Below are positions 23,522-34,540 of a DNA stretch of 64,000 nucleotides, one piece after another; the stretch's first letter is position 1, and the number at the start of each line of letters is the position of its first letter. The position numbers and the translations under genes are program-made. The notes under the pieces were generated by a model. It was not told where the DNA came from, searched no databases, and saw only the letters and a list, made by a program, of their open reading frames with translations. The stretch lies in the NCBI GenBank assembly GCA_032871835.1, contig CM065301.1:20601291-20665290 (forward strand), written 5' to 3'. Source of the DNA: Dipteronia dyeriana. Taxonomy: Eukaryota > Streptophyta > Magnoliopsida > Sapindales > Sapindaceae.

Positions 23522-23909
23522 GATGCTAGAGTAGAAACGACGTCGATAATGAATTTTTAGTGCTCGAATAATCCTAACATCGCATGGTTGAATCTTTGAT
23601 GTTGTATTAGGGGATAAGAAAAATAGTTCAACATTTGTCAAACCTTCAGTAATCTTTAATATGTAAGTGATTATTAACTTCAATGTACTTATGAATCTTG
23701 CTTGAAAATATACTGTAATACATGTATAAGTAAAAACATAAAACTTAAAAAAAAAAGTAGTAAAAATATAAAACCCCTTTATAAATTAATAAATATTCAT
23801 TTATCGATAAATTAATAAATTATTCATTTATCGATAAATAAATAACCCCTAAAAAATAATAATTTTACCCGGTCCCAACATTATTATTTTATAGGGGTTT
23901 TACTGTAAC

Positions 23910-24450
23910 TATTTTCTTCTCCAGCAAGTATCAAGACTCAGATACCAAAACGTAGCACTAACAAATAAAAGAGAATACACAAGATAAAATATAGAAAATT
24001 GATTAACATAAATGGACATAAGCAAATACTTACAAAATGGAAATAAATTATCTGAAAGCAATGGAGTTGTACAGAAATAAGTCACACACTTTGTTGAAGA
24101 TTGAGGAAGAAATTTACAGAGAGAAAGAGAGAGATTTCAAAATCTGAAAACTGGAAAACTGAATAGTCTTGCTTCTCAAAGGATACACAGCTCCTTAAAT
24201 AGAGAGAAGGGTCTATTAAAGATAAAACTATCCTGGTAAACCTAACCTTGATAAACATTACCTTGGTTGGTTATTTAATAATTACATATAAATTATTGAA
24301 AGCTTTTACTGTTGAAACAGAAGGTTGTCTTGTCATGAATGACGATAAGTCTGGACTTATTATTGTCTGTATCTATCGATAGTAGGATGAGTCACATGCC
24401 ACTAGAGTCTATAAGTCAAAAGGAGGTATAATAATGCTACGTTGATAAGA
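23910..24450 (-). repeat. Possible LTR/leader remnant upstream of gypsy element 2
   Basis: On the minus strand this region reads like the transcribed end of a plant LTR element: a short TATA-type stretch (ctatttaaggagc), a CT-rich leader (tctctctctttctctctg) and 'ttcaacaaagtgtgtgac'. No coding part is attached. The nature of this stretch is uncertain. Confidence 0.3.
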
Positions 24451-24455
24451 TGTGT

Positions 24456-25068
24456 TGATGTAGCAATAGAAATGTCATTAGATTACAATAAGGGTTGGGA
24501 TCGTAAGAAGAACAAATGATTTCTACTAGTGCTGACGACAGAGTCAGAATGTCGTGAAACTTTCACGGTTGAAGCGAATCTTCAAGATCTATGAAATTCA
24601 TGACCCCTAGTCATGAGGCATGCCCTTTTCAGGCAAATTTCACTGTTTAGGCCATGAAATTAGCATTTTTGTCGTTTTGGGAAATTTTAGTTTTAGCAAT
24701 AAGTTTAGTTTTTGAAGTCCAAATCGATTTCTGTCAATTCTGGCTTGCTTTAAATCTTTAGTTTTATTTGTTTTCGCAATTACTCAAATTTGTCTTTTTT
24801 GGTAATTTCCGTTAATTAGACTCGTTTCCTTGTTTAACAAGATTTCAGCTTAGGTTTAGGGTTTGATTGCTTTAAATAATCCTGTAAGCTGCGAGGCTAA
24901 TCAGTTTTTTTCTTTGATTAATAAAATTACAGAGAATTTTTCTCAAAATCCCAATTAAATTATCTTGCAAAGATCATCGTAATTGAAGCCTGATATTTTG
25001 ATATCCGTGCGCGGATCAACAAAGTATTGGTCTTGCAGGTTTTTGTCATGAGAGCTTCCACTACACCA
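24456..25068 (+). repeat. 5' LTR of gypsy element 2
   Basis: Begins TGATGTAGCAATAG and ends CTACACCA. The first ~65 bases correspond to the pol C-terminal tail. It aligns with 30752-31385. Confidence 0.88.
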
Positions 25069-25070
25069 GT

Positions 25071-25081
25071 TGGTATCAGAG
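25071..25081 (+). other. Primer-binding site, initiator tRNA-Met type
   Basis: TGGTATCAGAG, two bases after the 5' LTR, as in gypsy element 1. Confidence 0.85.
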
Positions 25082-25104
25082 GCAGGTTCGTTCGGGACTT
25101 CAAC

Positions 25105-26245
25105 ATGTCGTCAAAAAGACGACAACAACCAAACCGGATCCCTGTAAACGAGGCCTACGAACGTGACTGCACATCACAGTTAGAGCAGTAGTTTACGTAA
25201 TAAATCGAGCAACTCGCCGCGTTAATGACCAACCAAAATCCTTTCCCAGCCTAAATCCCTCGCATGAGAGGAGACGAGAAAGAAAGAGGTGGGGAGAGTT
25301 TCGAGGAAGAAGAGGTTCCACAACGTAGACGACCAGCACAGGAACGCGAAGAGAGCCAACAGTGGGAATCATGTATGAGGACAGAAGTCCTGGAGTTTCA
25401 AGGAAACCTGTAACCGAAAGAGTTCCTCGAGTGGCTTGGAGTGGTGGAAGAAATCCTAGAGTTCAAAAATGTTCTAGAAAATACAAAAGTAGCCTTGGTG
25501 GTGTCTCGGCTTCAAGGACGGGCAGCCGCGTGGTGGCAGCAACTCCAACTCACCCGGAATCGCTCTAGAATGATAAAGATTATAGATTGGGAGAAGTTGA
25601 AGAGGAAGATTTGAGCAGAGTTTTTACACCACAATTTTCAGAGATTGATGTACCAGAAGTTACAAAACTTGAGGTAAGGAATGCAAACGGTCGATGAGTA
25701 TACAATTGAATTTTATTAGTTGCTAGTGTGTAACAATATTCAAGATACCCAAGATCAATTGGTGTCTAGGTATTGTGGAGGATTACGTCAACAAATCCTA
25801 GATGTGGTGAACCTATTTGACCCGATTACGGTCTCGAATGCACACCAAAGAGCCTTACAGATAGAGAAAACCAACTGGAGGTGGACCGTTTGTAGGACAT
25901 AGTGTGGGATCAATTGGTAGGATAGGGTCGAGCAACAGCAAGTCAGCAACATGGGGTTGCAACAACGGACAATGGCCAATAGCAACGGAGGCGTTCCGTG
26001 ACTGACCACCAACCAAGTCCAACCGAGAACAACGTTAGGAGGGTTGCGATGCTTTAGCTGTGGCAAAACAGGACACCGATAATCGGAGTGCCGAAAGTTA
26101 GGAAAGAGATCGACCTTGTTCAATGAGACAAAAGACATCATAGTGGGAGATGCTGAGGTTGGAGAAGAGGCATAGTTTGATGAAGAAGACACCTTTGAAT
26201 TAGATAATATCGAAGGAGATTCCGGTCCGTTATTGGTAATATGAC
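25105..26245 (+). pseudogene. gag of gypsy element 2
   Basis: The ATG at 25105 follows the primer site. The reading is broken by several stops. Recognisable pieces are the gag core (25430-25620, with FLEWLG-type wording in a shifted frame, then LVVSRLQGRAAAWWQQL around 25495-25545) and the nucleocapsid zinc knuckle at 26050-26091. The knuckle reads CFSCGKTGH, then C, and carries an in-frame stop inside it. Confidence 0.8.
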
Positions 26246-26299
26246 GCACATTTTTAACACTTCGAGCTGATGAAAGTGATTGGCTTCAATAATGTGTTT

Positions 26300-29200
26300 C
26301 AATCAATTTGCACTATTTTAGGCAAGGTGTGCTGATATATTATTGACGGGGGAAGTTATGAGAATATTATGGCGACTGAAATAGTTTGAAAGTTGGGGCT
26401 TAAAACGGAGAAACACCCAAAGCCATATAAGTTGGTGTGGCTTCAAAAGAGAGGTGAGGTAACCATGTTACGGAGAGCTGATTGCAGTATTTTACTTCTG
26501 TTCAATTAAAAGAAAAGTTCGTTCACTGGGATCGGTGATTCTAATAGTTAAAACTAATTAATCTAATTAAAAGCTAATCTAAGTGCGTGAAAACTAAATG
26601 GCATAATGATTGTTTTGAAAAAGGCGATTAATTAACTGATTTTTTTTTTTTGCAAAAGCAATAATCTAAACTAACATAAAAGCACACACAAGAGATGAAT
26701 GATGAGAGAAACGCTAGGGAATTAATGTAACCTACTTGAACCATTCAATGTAATCACAAGTCTTAGTAAAACTCTTCAATCCAACAATTAGGGCTTGTTT
26801 TATGATAAAACATGAAGTGCTTAGTCCTTCCCCAAACTCACACAAGGTCATGTAATGAGGAAATGTTAGAATCGATTTTTAATTAAAACTCTAAGCCTAG
26901 TTAAGCATAGCAAGGTCATGCATATGAAAATTATCTCAATATTAAGCTTATGGTTAAGGCTTAAATGGGATGATCACCCACATTTAATCCTCAATCTCAA
27001 GTATAAACTAAATCCAACACACAAATTCATAGAGGCCACAATTGAATATGAGGTAGGGAATTAGTTTAAATATTTCAATAAAAGAGACCAATAGTGAATC
27101 GAATCAAAATATTAGACTAAGGATTACATAAATTGTTCAATTGGTCGCATCAATCCCCTAGCTTAGGAGTTTAGGTACACATCAAAAGAGTTAAAGGAAA
27201 CATAGAAGAGTTAAAGAGGAAACCCAAATTGGTCATTTGAGGCTCTTTGTATTGTACGCTTCCTCGTCTTGCCTCCTAAGCTCCAAAGAAGGGTAGTAAT
27301 TGTATGAATCTGAAAGTATGTGAAATTGGTAATGGGAAAGTGAAAAGGATGCTGGGTGGTTAATCTTGTGCGGCAAAAGTTACATCACCATTATTAACAA
27401 AGGGTATTTATATAGGATCCAAATAGGGTAAGAAATCCTCATGGGAACGCATGCCAACGTGTTATCGTGTCGCTGAATGTCGCGGATGTCCAGGCGACAG
27501 TTCGACCACGACATTCATTCCACTTGTTTTTGCGTATCAATCGAGTGACATCTTGTGCGACACATAATACGTAGTGTTGTTGTCGCCTCATTTGTCACGT
27601 ATATTCAAACGAAAACCTTGACCACAACAGTCCGCCTTTATTTCTGCTCTTTCTCCTTCACGCGACATCAGTGACACTTAGGGAGTGAGAGTTGTTGTCG
27701 CTTGCTTTGAAGCGTATGTATATGCGACAATCCACAATGCGACATTCCATCTCTTTGTACTTCAGTTTCTCGTTTTGAGTCGTTTTGAATCCCAACTTCA
27801 ATTCTTTTCACCAAATTATGCCTCTGACACTAAAAACCTGAAAAACGCTGAATCGAACCATCAAACACTTGATTTTACCTGAAAATTAAGCAATAAGCAT
27901 AGCAATGTGACAGGAAGGTGCAACATGACGGATTTCACAACATCTACACTCTGCTGTTCAACAACACTAATATAGTGTTATTATTTGGCAAGGATCCAGA
28001 TAAACCCAAATTGACCGGTGGTACAAGCCTATTTTCTTTTGCTAGGCTTAAATTGGAGATGGAGGAAGCAAATACAATCTTTGTGTTGGTAAATAAAGAA
28101 AGAATAGCCAAGGTCTAGCTTCCTCAAGACATAATTCCATTACTGTCAGAATTTCTAGATGTGTTTCCCGATGAATTACCTGAGGGGCTTCCACTTCTAT
28201 GGAACATTTAACACCAGATTGACTTGGAACTAGGAGTGATGCTACCTAGCCGGCCATACTACAGAATGAGTCCCTTAGAACATGAGGAGTTAAGGAGACG
28301 GGTAGAAGAGTTATTAGCTAAAGGATACATCCATGAGAGCCTTAGTCCTTGTGCGATACCAGCCCTTCTAATTCCAAAAAAAAAAAGATGGGTCCTGGAG
28401 AATATGTGTGGACAGTCGTGCAGTCCATAAAATCACTGTACGGTATAAGTTTCCAATTCCGTGATTGGACGATCTACTTGATCAGATAAGTGGAGCAACT
28501 ATGTTTACAAAACTAGACCTGAAAAGTGGATATCACTAGATAAGAATTTGGCCCAGAGTTGAGTGGGAAACTGTGTTCAAAACGTGAGAGGGTCTGTACG
28601 AATGGATGGTCATGCCTGTTCTCCCAGTACATTCATAAGAGTAATAAACCAAGTCTTACGGTCATTCATTGGAAAATTTGTCATCGTATACTTTGATGAT
28701 ATCTTAATCTATAGTGCATAGAGTGAACAACATCAGTAGCACATTCATGAAGTGTTAAGTGCCCTTCAAATAGAGAAGTTAGTCGCAGCCACAAGTAAGT
28801 GAGTGTTCATGACAACTAAAGTTCTATTTTTGGGTTACAAAGTTTTAAGGGAAGGATTATAGGTTGATGAGTCAAAAATCGAAACCGTCAGACAATGGCC
28901 TCAACCAAAAATAGTCACGAAAGTCAAGAGCTTTCACGGTTTGGTAGCCTTCTAAAGATGATTCATATCACATTTCAACAGCATCATGGCACCCATAATC
29001 GACGGTATGAAGAAAGAAAAATTTGAGTGGACTCCAAAAGCCGAAGAAGCCTTTAAGCTCATCAAGTTACTGTTGACAATAGCTCCCATATGGATCCTAC
29101 CAAAATTTTCACAACCATTCGAGCTTCACAGTGATGCATACAAGATAGGTATAGGGGTGGTGTTGAGCCAAGCAAGCAAACCAGTGACTTATTTCAGTTA

Positions 29201-30815
29201 GAAATTGGTAGGGTGAGATTACAGTATAGCACCTATGACATCAAGTTTTACGCAGTGGTCCAAGCTGTGAAACACTGGAGGCATTACCTTTTCCATTGTG
29301 ATTTCATCCTCTATACTGACCCAAAGCACTGAAACATCTCCACAGTTAAGATAAAATTTTAGCTAGACACGTATCTTGGTCGGCTTACCTACAACAATTT
29401 ACGTTCGTCCTAAAACACAAGGCGAGCACTTCCAATAGAATTGTCGATGCATTGAGTTGACGAAGTAATTTGCTGTCCACCATGACTGTCATAGTACCAG
29501 GTTTTGAAATAATTAGAGAGTCGCTTACAACGGATCCTTATTTTTCTGCCATTATTTTTCAGTAATCCGGAGAAAAATCTGACTTCTTATTGTTCGATGG
29601 GTTTTCATTCCGAGGGAATCAGCTTTGCATTCCCGATTGCAGTTTGCCATTGAAAATCATTAAAAAGCTCCATGGTGAAGGACATGTGGGTAGAGATCAT
29701 ATCCTCCAATTGGTTAATGCAAGCTATTTTTGGCCGACCATTCGAGGAGAAATGGGGTGTTACATAGAGCGATGTCGAATTTTTCAAGTTTCCAAAGGGA
29801 AGGTAACCAACACGGGATTATACATGCCGTAGCTAGTACCGACACAACCATGGACGAAACTAAGTATAGATTTTGTTCTCAGGCTACCCAGAACTCAACT
29901 TTGTTTTGATTCAATATATGTAGTCGTTGATAGGTTTTCAAAGATGGTCCATTTCATTCTGTGCAAAAAGACCACAAATGCGGTTAATATTGCTCAGTTG
30001 TTCTTCCGTGAAATCTATCATTTGCATTGGATGCCTAATTCCATCGTGTTTGATCGAGACACTCGTTTCCTTAGCCATTTTTGGCATAACTTGTGGAAAT
30101 TGGTGAACACTCGGCTTGATTTTAGTAGTGCCTACCACCCACAAATGGATTGTCAGGCCGAAGTTGTCAACTGGTCTCTTGGAAATTTGTTGCGATGTTT
30201 AATGGGAGAGAATACTCAGGCTTGGGATTAGAAGCTCAATTAGGCTGAATTTGCACACAGCCATGTGATCAATCGGAGCATAAGTTTTAGCTCTTTTAAG
30301 GTGGTGTACTTGATGAATCCACAAGGTTCGCTTGACCTACTGCCTCTACCAAACAAGACTTGAGTTCATAGAAAGGCTGTGGATTTCTTACAGAAATTAC
30401 AGGAGACTCAGAAACAAGTCCATGATAACTTATTGAAATCCACAGAAAAATATAAAGCGATAGCTGACAGGAAACGTCACTTTATGGAGTTTGATGTAGG
30501 GGACTTTGTATGGGAAATTCTAACTAAGGATCATTTTTTAGTTGGGAAATACAACAAACTTGCGGCAAAAAAATCGGTCCACTTGAAGTGATTGAGAAGA
30601 TAAATCCTAATGCACATCGGGTGAAGCTTTTTAGCCATATTCGTACAAGTGATGTGTTCAATGTGAAGCATTTGATGTCTTATTTTGATGATTCCGTGGA
30701 GGAGGATACACCAACCATGTCAGGGTCGACGTTTTTCTACCTTTGAGGGACTGATGTAGCAGCAGAAATGGCATTGGATTACATTAAGGGTTGGGATCGT
30801 AAGAAGAGCAAATGA
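26300..30815 (+). pseudogene. pol of gypsy element 2
   Basis: The protease active site reads IIDGGSYEN near 26340, so the usual Asp-Ser-Gly has become Asp-Gly-Gly. After the foreign segment, pol resumes at about 27909. Reverse transcriptase (28100-28900) has YFDDILIYS near 28690 and several stops. RNase H is at about 29100-29460. Integrase has its zinc finger near 29660-29790, its DDE core at 29850-30230 (VDRFSKMVHF, FDRDTRFLSHF) and a retained glutamate (CQAEVVN). The C-terminal part is 30379-30591. The last residues (GTDVAAEMALDYIKGWDRKK) run into the 3' LTR and stop at 30813-30815. Confidence 0.85.
26490..27905. mobile_element. Foreign insert in gypsy element 2, unclassified
   Basis: The protease reading stops making sense after about 26490. 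The pol reading resumes at about 27909 with 'caacatgacggatttcac' (QHDGFH), missing some 30 codons in between. The insert is AT-rich non-coding sequence with a moderately GC-richer end (27440-27740) rich in gcgac/gtcgc words. I found no LTRs, TIRs or clear target duplication. Confidence 0.5.
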
Positions 30816-31385
30816 TTTATACTAGTGCTGGCGACAGAGTTAAAATGTCTTGAAACTTTCACGGTTGAAGCGAATCATCGAGATCTTCCAATTACATGAC
30901 CTTAGGTCATGTGGCATGCCCTTTTTTAGGCAAATTTCGTCGTTTAGGCCTCGAAATTGGTATTTTTACCGTTTTAGGAAAGTTTTTTTTTGTAACAAGT
31001 TTAGTTTTCCAAGACCAAATCGACTTCCGTCAATTTTGGCTTACTTTAATTCTTTAGTTTTATTTATTTTCGTAATTAACTCAAATTTGCCTTTTTTTGG
31101 TAATTTTTGTCAATTCGACCTGTTTCCTTGTTTAACAAGGTTTCAACTTAGGTTTAGGTTTGATTGCTTTAAATAATCCTGTAAGCCACGAGGCTAATCA
31201 ATTTTTTTATTTGATTAATAAATTATAGACAATTGTTTTTCAAAATTCCAATTACATTATCTTGCGAAGATTATCGTAATTGAAGCCTGATATTCCAGTA
31301 TTCGTGCACGGATCAATAGAGAATTGGTAGGCTGTCTTCTAATCGTTTCTTACGGGTTTTTCTAGTGAGAGCGTCCGCTACACCA
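30752..31385 (+). repeat. 3' LTR of gypsy element 2
   Basis: Begins TGATGTAGCAGCAG after a short purine tract (ttgagggac), ends CTACACCA, and is followed by the TGTGT duplication. Confidence 0.88.
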
Positions 31386-31469
31386 TGTGTCTAGTGAATC
31401 TAGCGTGGCTAAAGTTGCAAAGACTGTGATAAATCATGGCCAAAATAGTCTGTTGGGTAATCATTGTTG

Positions 31470-33025
31470 AAATCCTAATCTTTATCGTCTTGATTTTCAG
31501 AATCTAAATCAGTTTGTGAAATATTTGTCATGGTCCTTTTCATTTCTTCTGCTATCTTCATGAGTTCTTCTGAAGTGCTAACAACAGCAATCCTGGCCTG
31601 ATTTTGGGATTTGGCCATCAAGAACTGGGATTGGTCGGATGATTTATTGCAGAGGGTAGGATTTTCTACAAACCGTTTGGCAACTCTATCTTTGCCATGA
31701 TCTGCAATGTTCATGTCACTCCACCACTTGATCTTTGTCTGCCGTCCAAAGTATGGAATATTGACATTTTCAATTAATTTATCTTTAATCATATAGTCGA
31801 GCATTAAAATCCATGCCAGATTGAAATGCTTGAAGAAAAGTAAAAAATCTGGGATGAAATTCCATTCGAATGGTTTCGACATATATGTCTTCCAGTAGCC
31901 ATATCCTTCCTTAACCACTGACGGAAGGACATCAATCGTGGGACCATATTTGTCCCACCATTCTAGGAACCAAAATGGAATTTGGAGTGGGAAGTTTTTG
32001 TCAAAATAAAGGAACCAAGGCATGGAATTGTCAGGGTTTTGACCATATAAATGTAAGTCCAAGCATCAATATAATGCCAATAGGAAAATTCTTAGATATG
32101 GAATATTCTGGAAAACTTGGTTTTCTTTTTTAGGTCACTGCCCTATTGTTCTAAGGTTATAAGCTTGCAAAGCTTAATTTTTCAGAAAATCAACCTTTCT
32201 TTTTTATATTTTGTCAAAAACATCTGATATATAAATAGAATTAGTGTCCATCAGGATAAACTCATAGAATAAATGTCTTTTTTTATAAGTCTTCAGGAAT
32301 CCTGCAAAACAAAGGATCAATGATTGAATCCGTAAGTTTTTTGGGTTCATTGAAATAATGGTCTAGCAATAGTGGTGTTTCCACCGAGAAAAACTTGTCA
32401 AAATAAGGTTTGGTCATATATGAGTAATTTTGATAATTAATTTTGGGGAAAGTAAAGAGGCATTTGAGATTGCTTGTCTAGTTTTTCTAGGGTTAATTTG
32501 TCCTGTTTGGCTGAATGGGGGTTGATATACGATGAGGTAATGATTTTAAAGGACATGGATTCTGCTTTCAAAGGGGAGAAACTTTTGGATAATTGTATTT
32601 GGCTTGATGGGCTTGGGTCGGATGGGTCAGTTATAGCGGATGATGACTTTGGTGTTTGGGGAGTACTAGGTTGGGATATTAAAGATAGGGCATATTTGTC
32701 CTTGTGACTTGAATTTGGAGGAGTATTATAAGTCAGTGATAAATCCGGTGATAAGTCATGATCAATAGTGAGCGTGGTGCCTAATAATATAGATGATAGT
32801 GGTGTTTCTGATCCCACGGCCACCTCTTCCTCTATGGCTGCTATTCATAGGCTTTTCCCTGTAAAAATTCTCTAGTTAAACAATCTGAATGGCTATTTTC
32901 ATAACCTTTAATATATTCAATGGTAAAATCATATGTGGATAATAATGCCTGCCAACAGGCAAAAATTTGTTTGGAAGCAAGGTTTTTACATCTTTTTTCA
33001 AAATGAATTTCGCTGATTGACAATC
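31470..33025 (-). pseudogene. Endogenous caulimovirid-like fragment: RNase H end and 3' ORF
   Basis: On the minus strand, the frame just left of 33025 carries a caulimovirid-type end of RNase H (ASKQIFACWQALLS, then LTREFLQGK near 32860). A Ser/Pro-rich linker (32823-32437) follows. Then comes a tryptophan-rich domain (32062-31475) that I associate with the reading frame downstream of RNase H in plant Florendovirus-like integrants. A stretch with stops (about 32070-32420) joins the last two. It is broken by stops and cut at 33025 by an LTR element. It lies on the same strand as the 4.7-11.8 kb fragment but at higher coordinates, so the two are not one collinear genome. The function of the last domain is not known to me. 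Confidence 0.6.
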
Positions 33026-34540
33026 TGTTAGGTTTTTGAAGTTTTGTTGGCATTAATTCCATATCAAAACAATATTTTACTTGTATTGATTAGTTATCTT
33101 AAATTGATAATGATTCAAGCTTCAAAGAAGATTTGGCAACTTAAGACGGAGATACATGGTTTATTTGAGTTTTAAATGCTTTATTCTTGTGAAAATATAT
33201 ATTGTCATATGTGTTGTCTCTTATATATATATATTATGCTTTAAGTTGATTTCAGGTGACTGCAAGAGAAGAGCAAGACTTGTTGATGATTAGTCTAGGA
33301 GTGTGTAACTCATTGTAAATCATTGTAACTAATTGAGATCAATCTTCTTTGCATTTTATTTTAGTTTATGTATAGGGGTTTTGACATGGAATTTTTCAAA
33401 TGGAGAGATTGTTATGTTTTTGAAGTTTTGTTGACATTAATTCCATATCAAAACAATGTTTCACTTGTATTGATTAGTTGTCTCAAATTGATGATGATTC
33501 AATCTATAAAAAAGATTTGGCAACTTATCAAGCAAGATCAAGTCTTCAAAGGGAAATGTGATTCATTTCTCTATAAAGGTATATTTAGACCTTATTTTTC
33601 TTACAAGGCTTAGGCACACACAAATATTGCATTCATATGTGTCTCTACATCGTTGTGCTCAAATTGTATAACACATTCAAAACATTAGTTTTAAATGGAC
33701 TAGTTTTGTAAATTGCATGTACTATGACTATGTCTAGGAATTAGCATTCTTGTTTGTCATGTGTTTGTATTTTTATATTTCATGGACCTTGGACTTGAAT
33801 TTGGTATTGTACTGTTACTTACTGAGTTCCGGTCATTTCGGTATTTGGTATTGTACTGTTACTTACTGAGTTCCGGTCATTTCGGTTATTCATTCATTTG
33901 ATTTCGAGTTCAGAGTAAAAAGTTACGAAAAATTTCTGTCACTTACCATGTATTGTCTTTGTCTTCATGCATCATGGTGAAATCATTATTTTCGGTATGA
34001 GTTTCATAGTTGTTCATGTACTTGAGAGAGTCCCAGTTCGTAATCCGTATACGGATTCAAATTAAGATTTCAGAGGCCGAAGAACGGTTGAAGAACGCAG
34101 GAGGAGCGCAAGGGGAAGAGGCGATGGCCAAAGGCCATCAAGCTTCGCCTCCCAAAGATGGTGTGTGGCCATCTCGAGAGGCAACCCTTACTGCCCCCAA
34201 GATGCCCACGTGCCATCTCGGGGCAGTGAGGTGGAGAGATGGCTTTCCTTTCCCGAAATTCCCTTCTCTCTACACCATTTAACTCTCCTTTAAATACTCA
34301 TTCCCTCTCACTTTTCATTCTAAGAAGAGAATTTGAAATCCTATGTGCATAAATTTTTCTCTCAACTTTCTCACCTTCCAAACACTATAATCTTTACATT
34401 TGAACTCTGATTCAATTTATTCAAGTTGTAGACTGTTCCTCTATCAATTCTCTATCATCTCTAAGAAGGTTTGAGAGCTTTTATTCAAGTTTTTCTTGTG
34501 GTACTCCATCAAAAATAGGACAAAACATTTTCTTCTAAGG
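33026..34540 (+). mobile_element. LTR-retroelement remnant (truncated 5' LTR, 3' LTR from 33410)
   Basis: TGTTAGGTTTTTGAAGTTTTG at 33026 and TGTTATGTTTTTGAAGTTTTG at 33410 start two copies of one sequence that match for about 120 bases. Between them are 260 bases ending in a purine-rich 'aatggagaga' tract that could be the polypurine tract. The second copy continues as a long LTR with a CTTTAAATAC TATA-like element near 34290 and a CT-rich leader after it. The LTR end near 34530 is not certain. It has no gag or pol. Confidence 0.55.
33799..33886. repeat. 44-bp tandem duplication
   Basis: 'atttggtattgtactgtt' to 'ggtcatttcggt' occurs twice in direct succession, near-identical, within the LTR. 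Confidence 0.9.

Larger units (their letters stand above)
19850..23690 (-). pseudogene. pogo/CENP-B-like DDE transposase remnants
   Basis: Three minus-strand pieces belong to one old gene. 23683-23486 encodes NVELFFLSPNTTSKIQPCD, the DDE_1 catalytic-core region around the last aspartate. 21467-21224 carries TTTIADCFRHSKIRSDED, the adjoining C-terminal signature. 20146-19850 continues with DDYDPDDSSV and the tail. They are separated by the solo LTR and the hAT element, and the hAT junction falls inside the coding sequence. Earlier domains (DNA-binding and most of the catalytic core) are missing, and stops and shifts add to the loss. The family is related to CENP-B, but this is a transposon remnant, not a centromere gene. 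Confidence 0.85.
19577..23905 (-). mobile_element. pogo-type DNA transposon with two nested insertions
   Basis: The left end CAGTAAGACCTCGATATATG and the inverted right end CAGTAAAACCCCTATAAAAT are typical plant pogo-superfamily termini. Both are flanked by the TA dinucleotide (19575-19576 and 23906-23907). Without its guests, the hAT element at 20147-21215 and the solo LTR at 21473-23521, the pogo part is only about 1.2 kb. It therefore lacks most of the transposase, and what is left is broken. Subterminal AT-rich repeats near 23770-23860 (attcatttatcgataaa) form inverted copies. Confidence 0.85.
24456..31385 (+). mobile_element. Ty3/gypsy LTR retrotransposon 2, heavily decayed
   Basis: It has LTRs at 24456-25068 and 30752-31385 (both begin TGATGTAGCA and end CTACACCA), an initiator tRNA-Met primer-binding site, then gag and pol in gypsy order. 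It is flanked by TGTGT on both sides (24451-24455 and 31386-31390). A 1.4-kb foreign segment interrupts the protease-RT junction. Many stops and shifts make it older than gypsy element 1. It belongs to the same broad group: same primer site, same HHCC integrase wording, and pol again ending inside the LTR. Confidence 0.88.
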
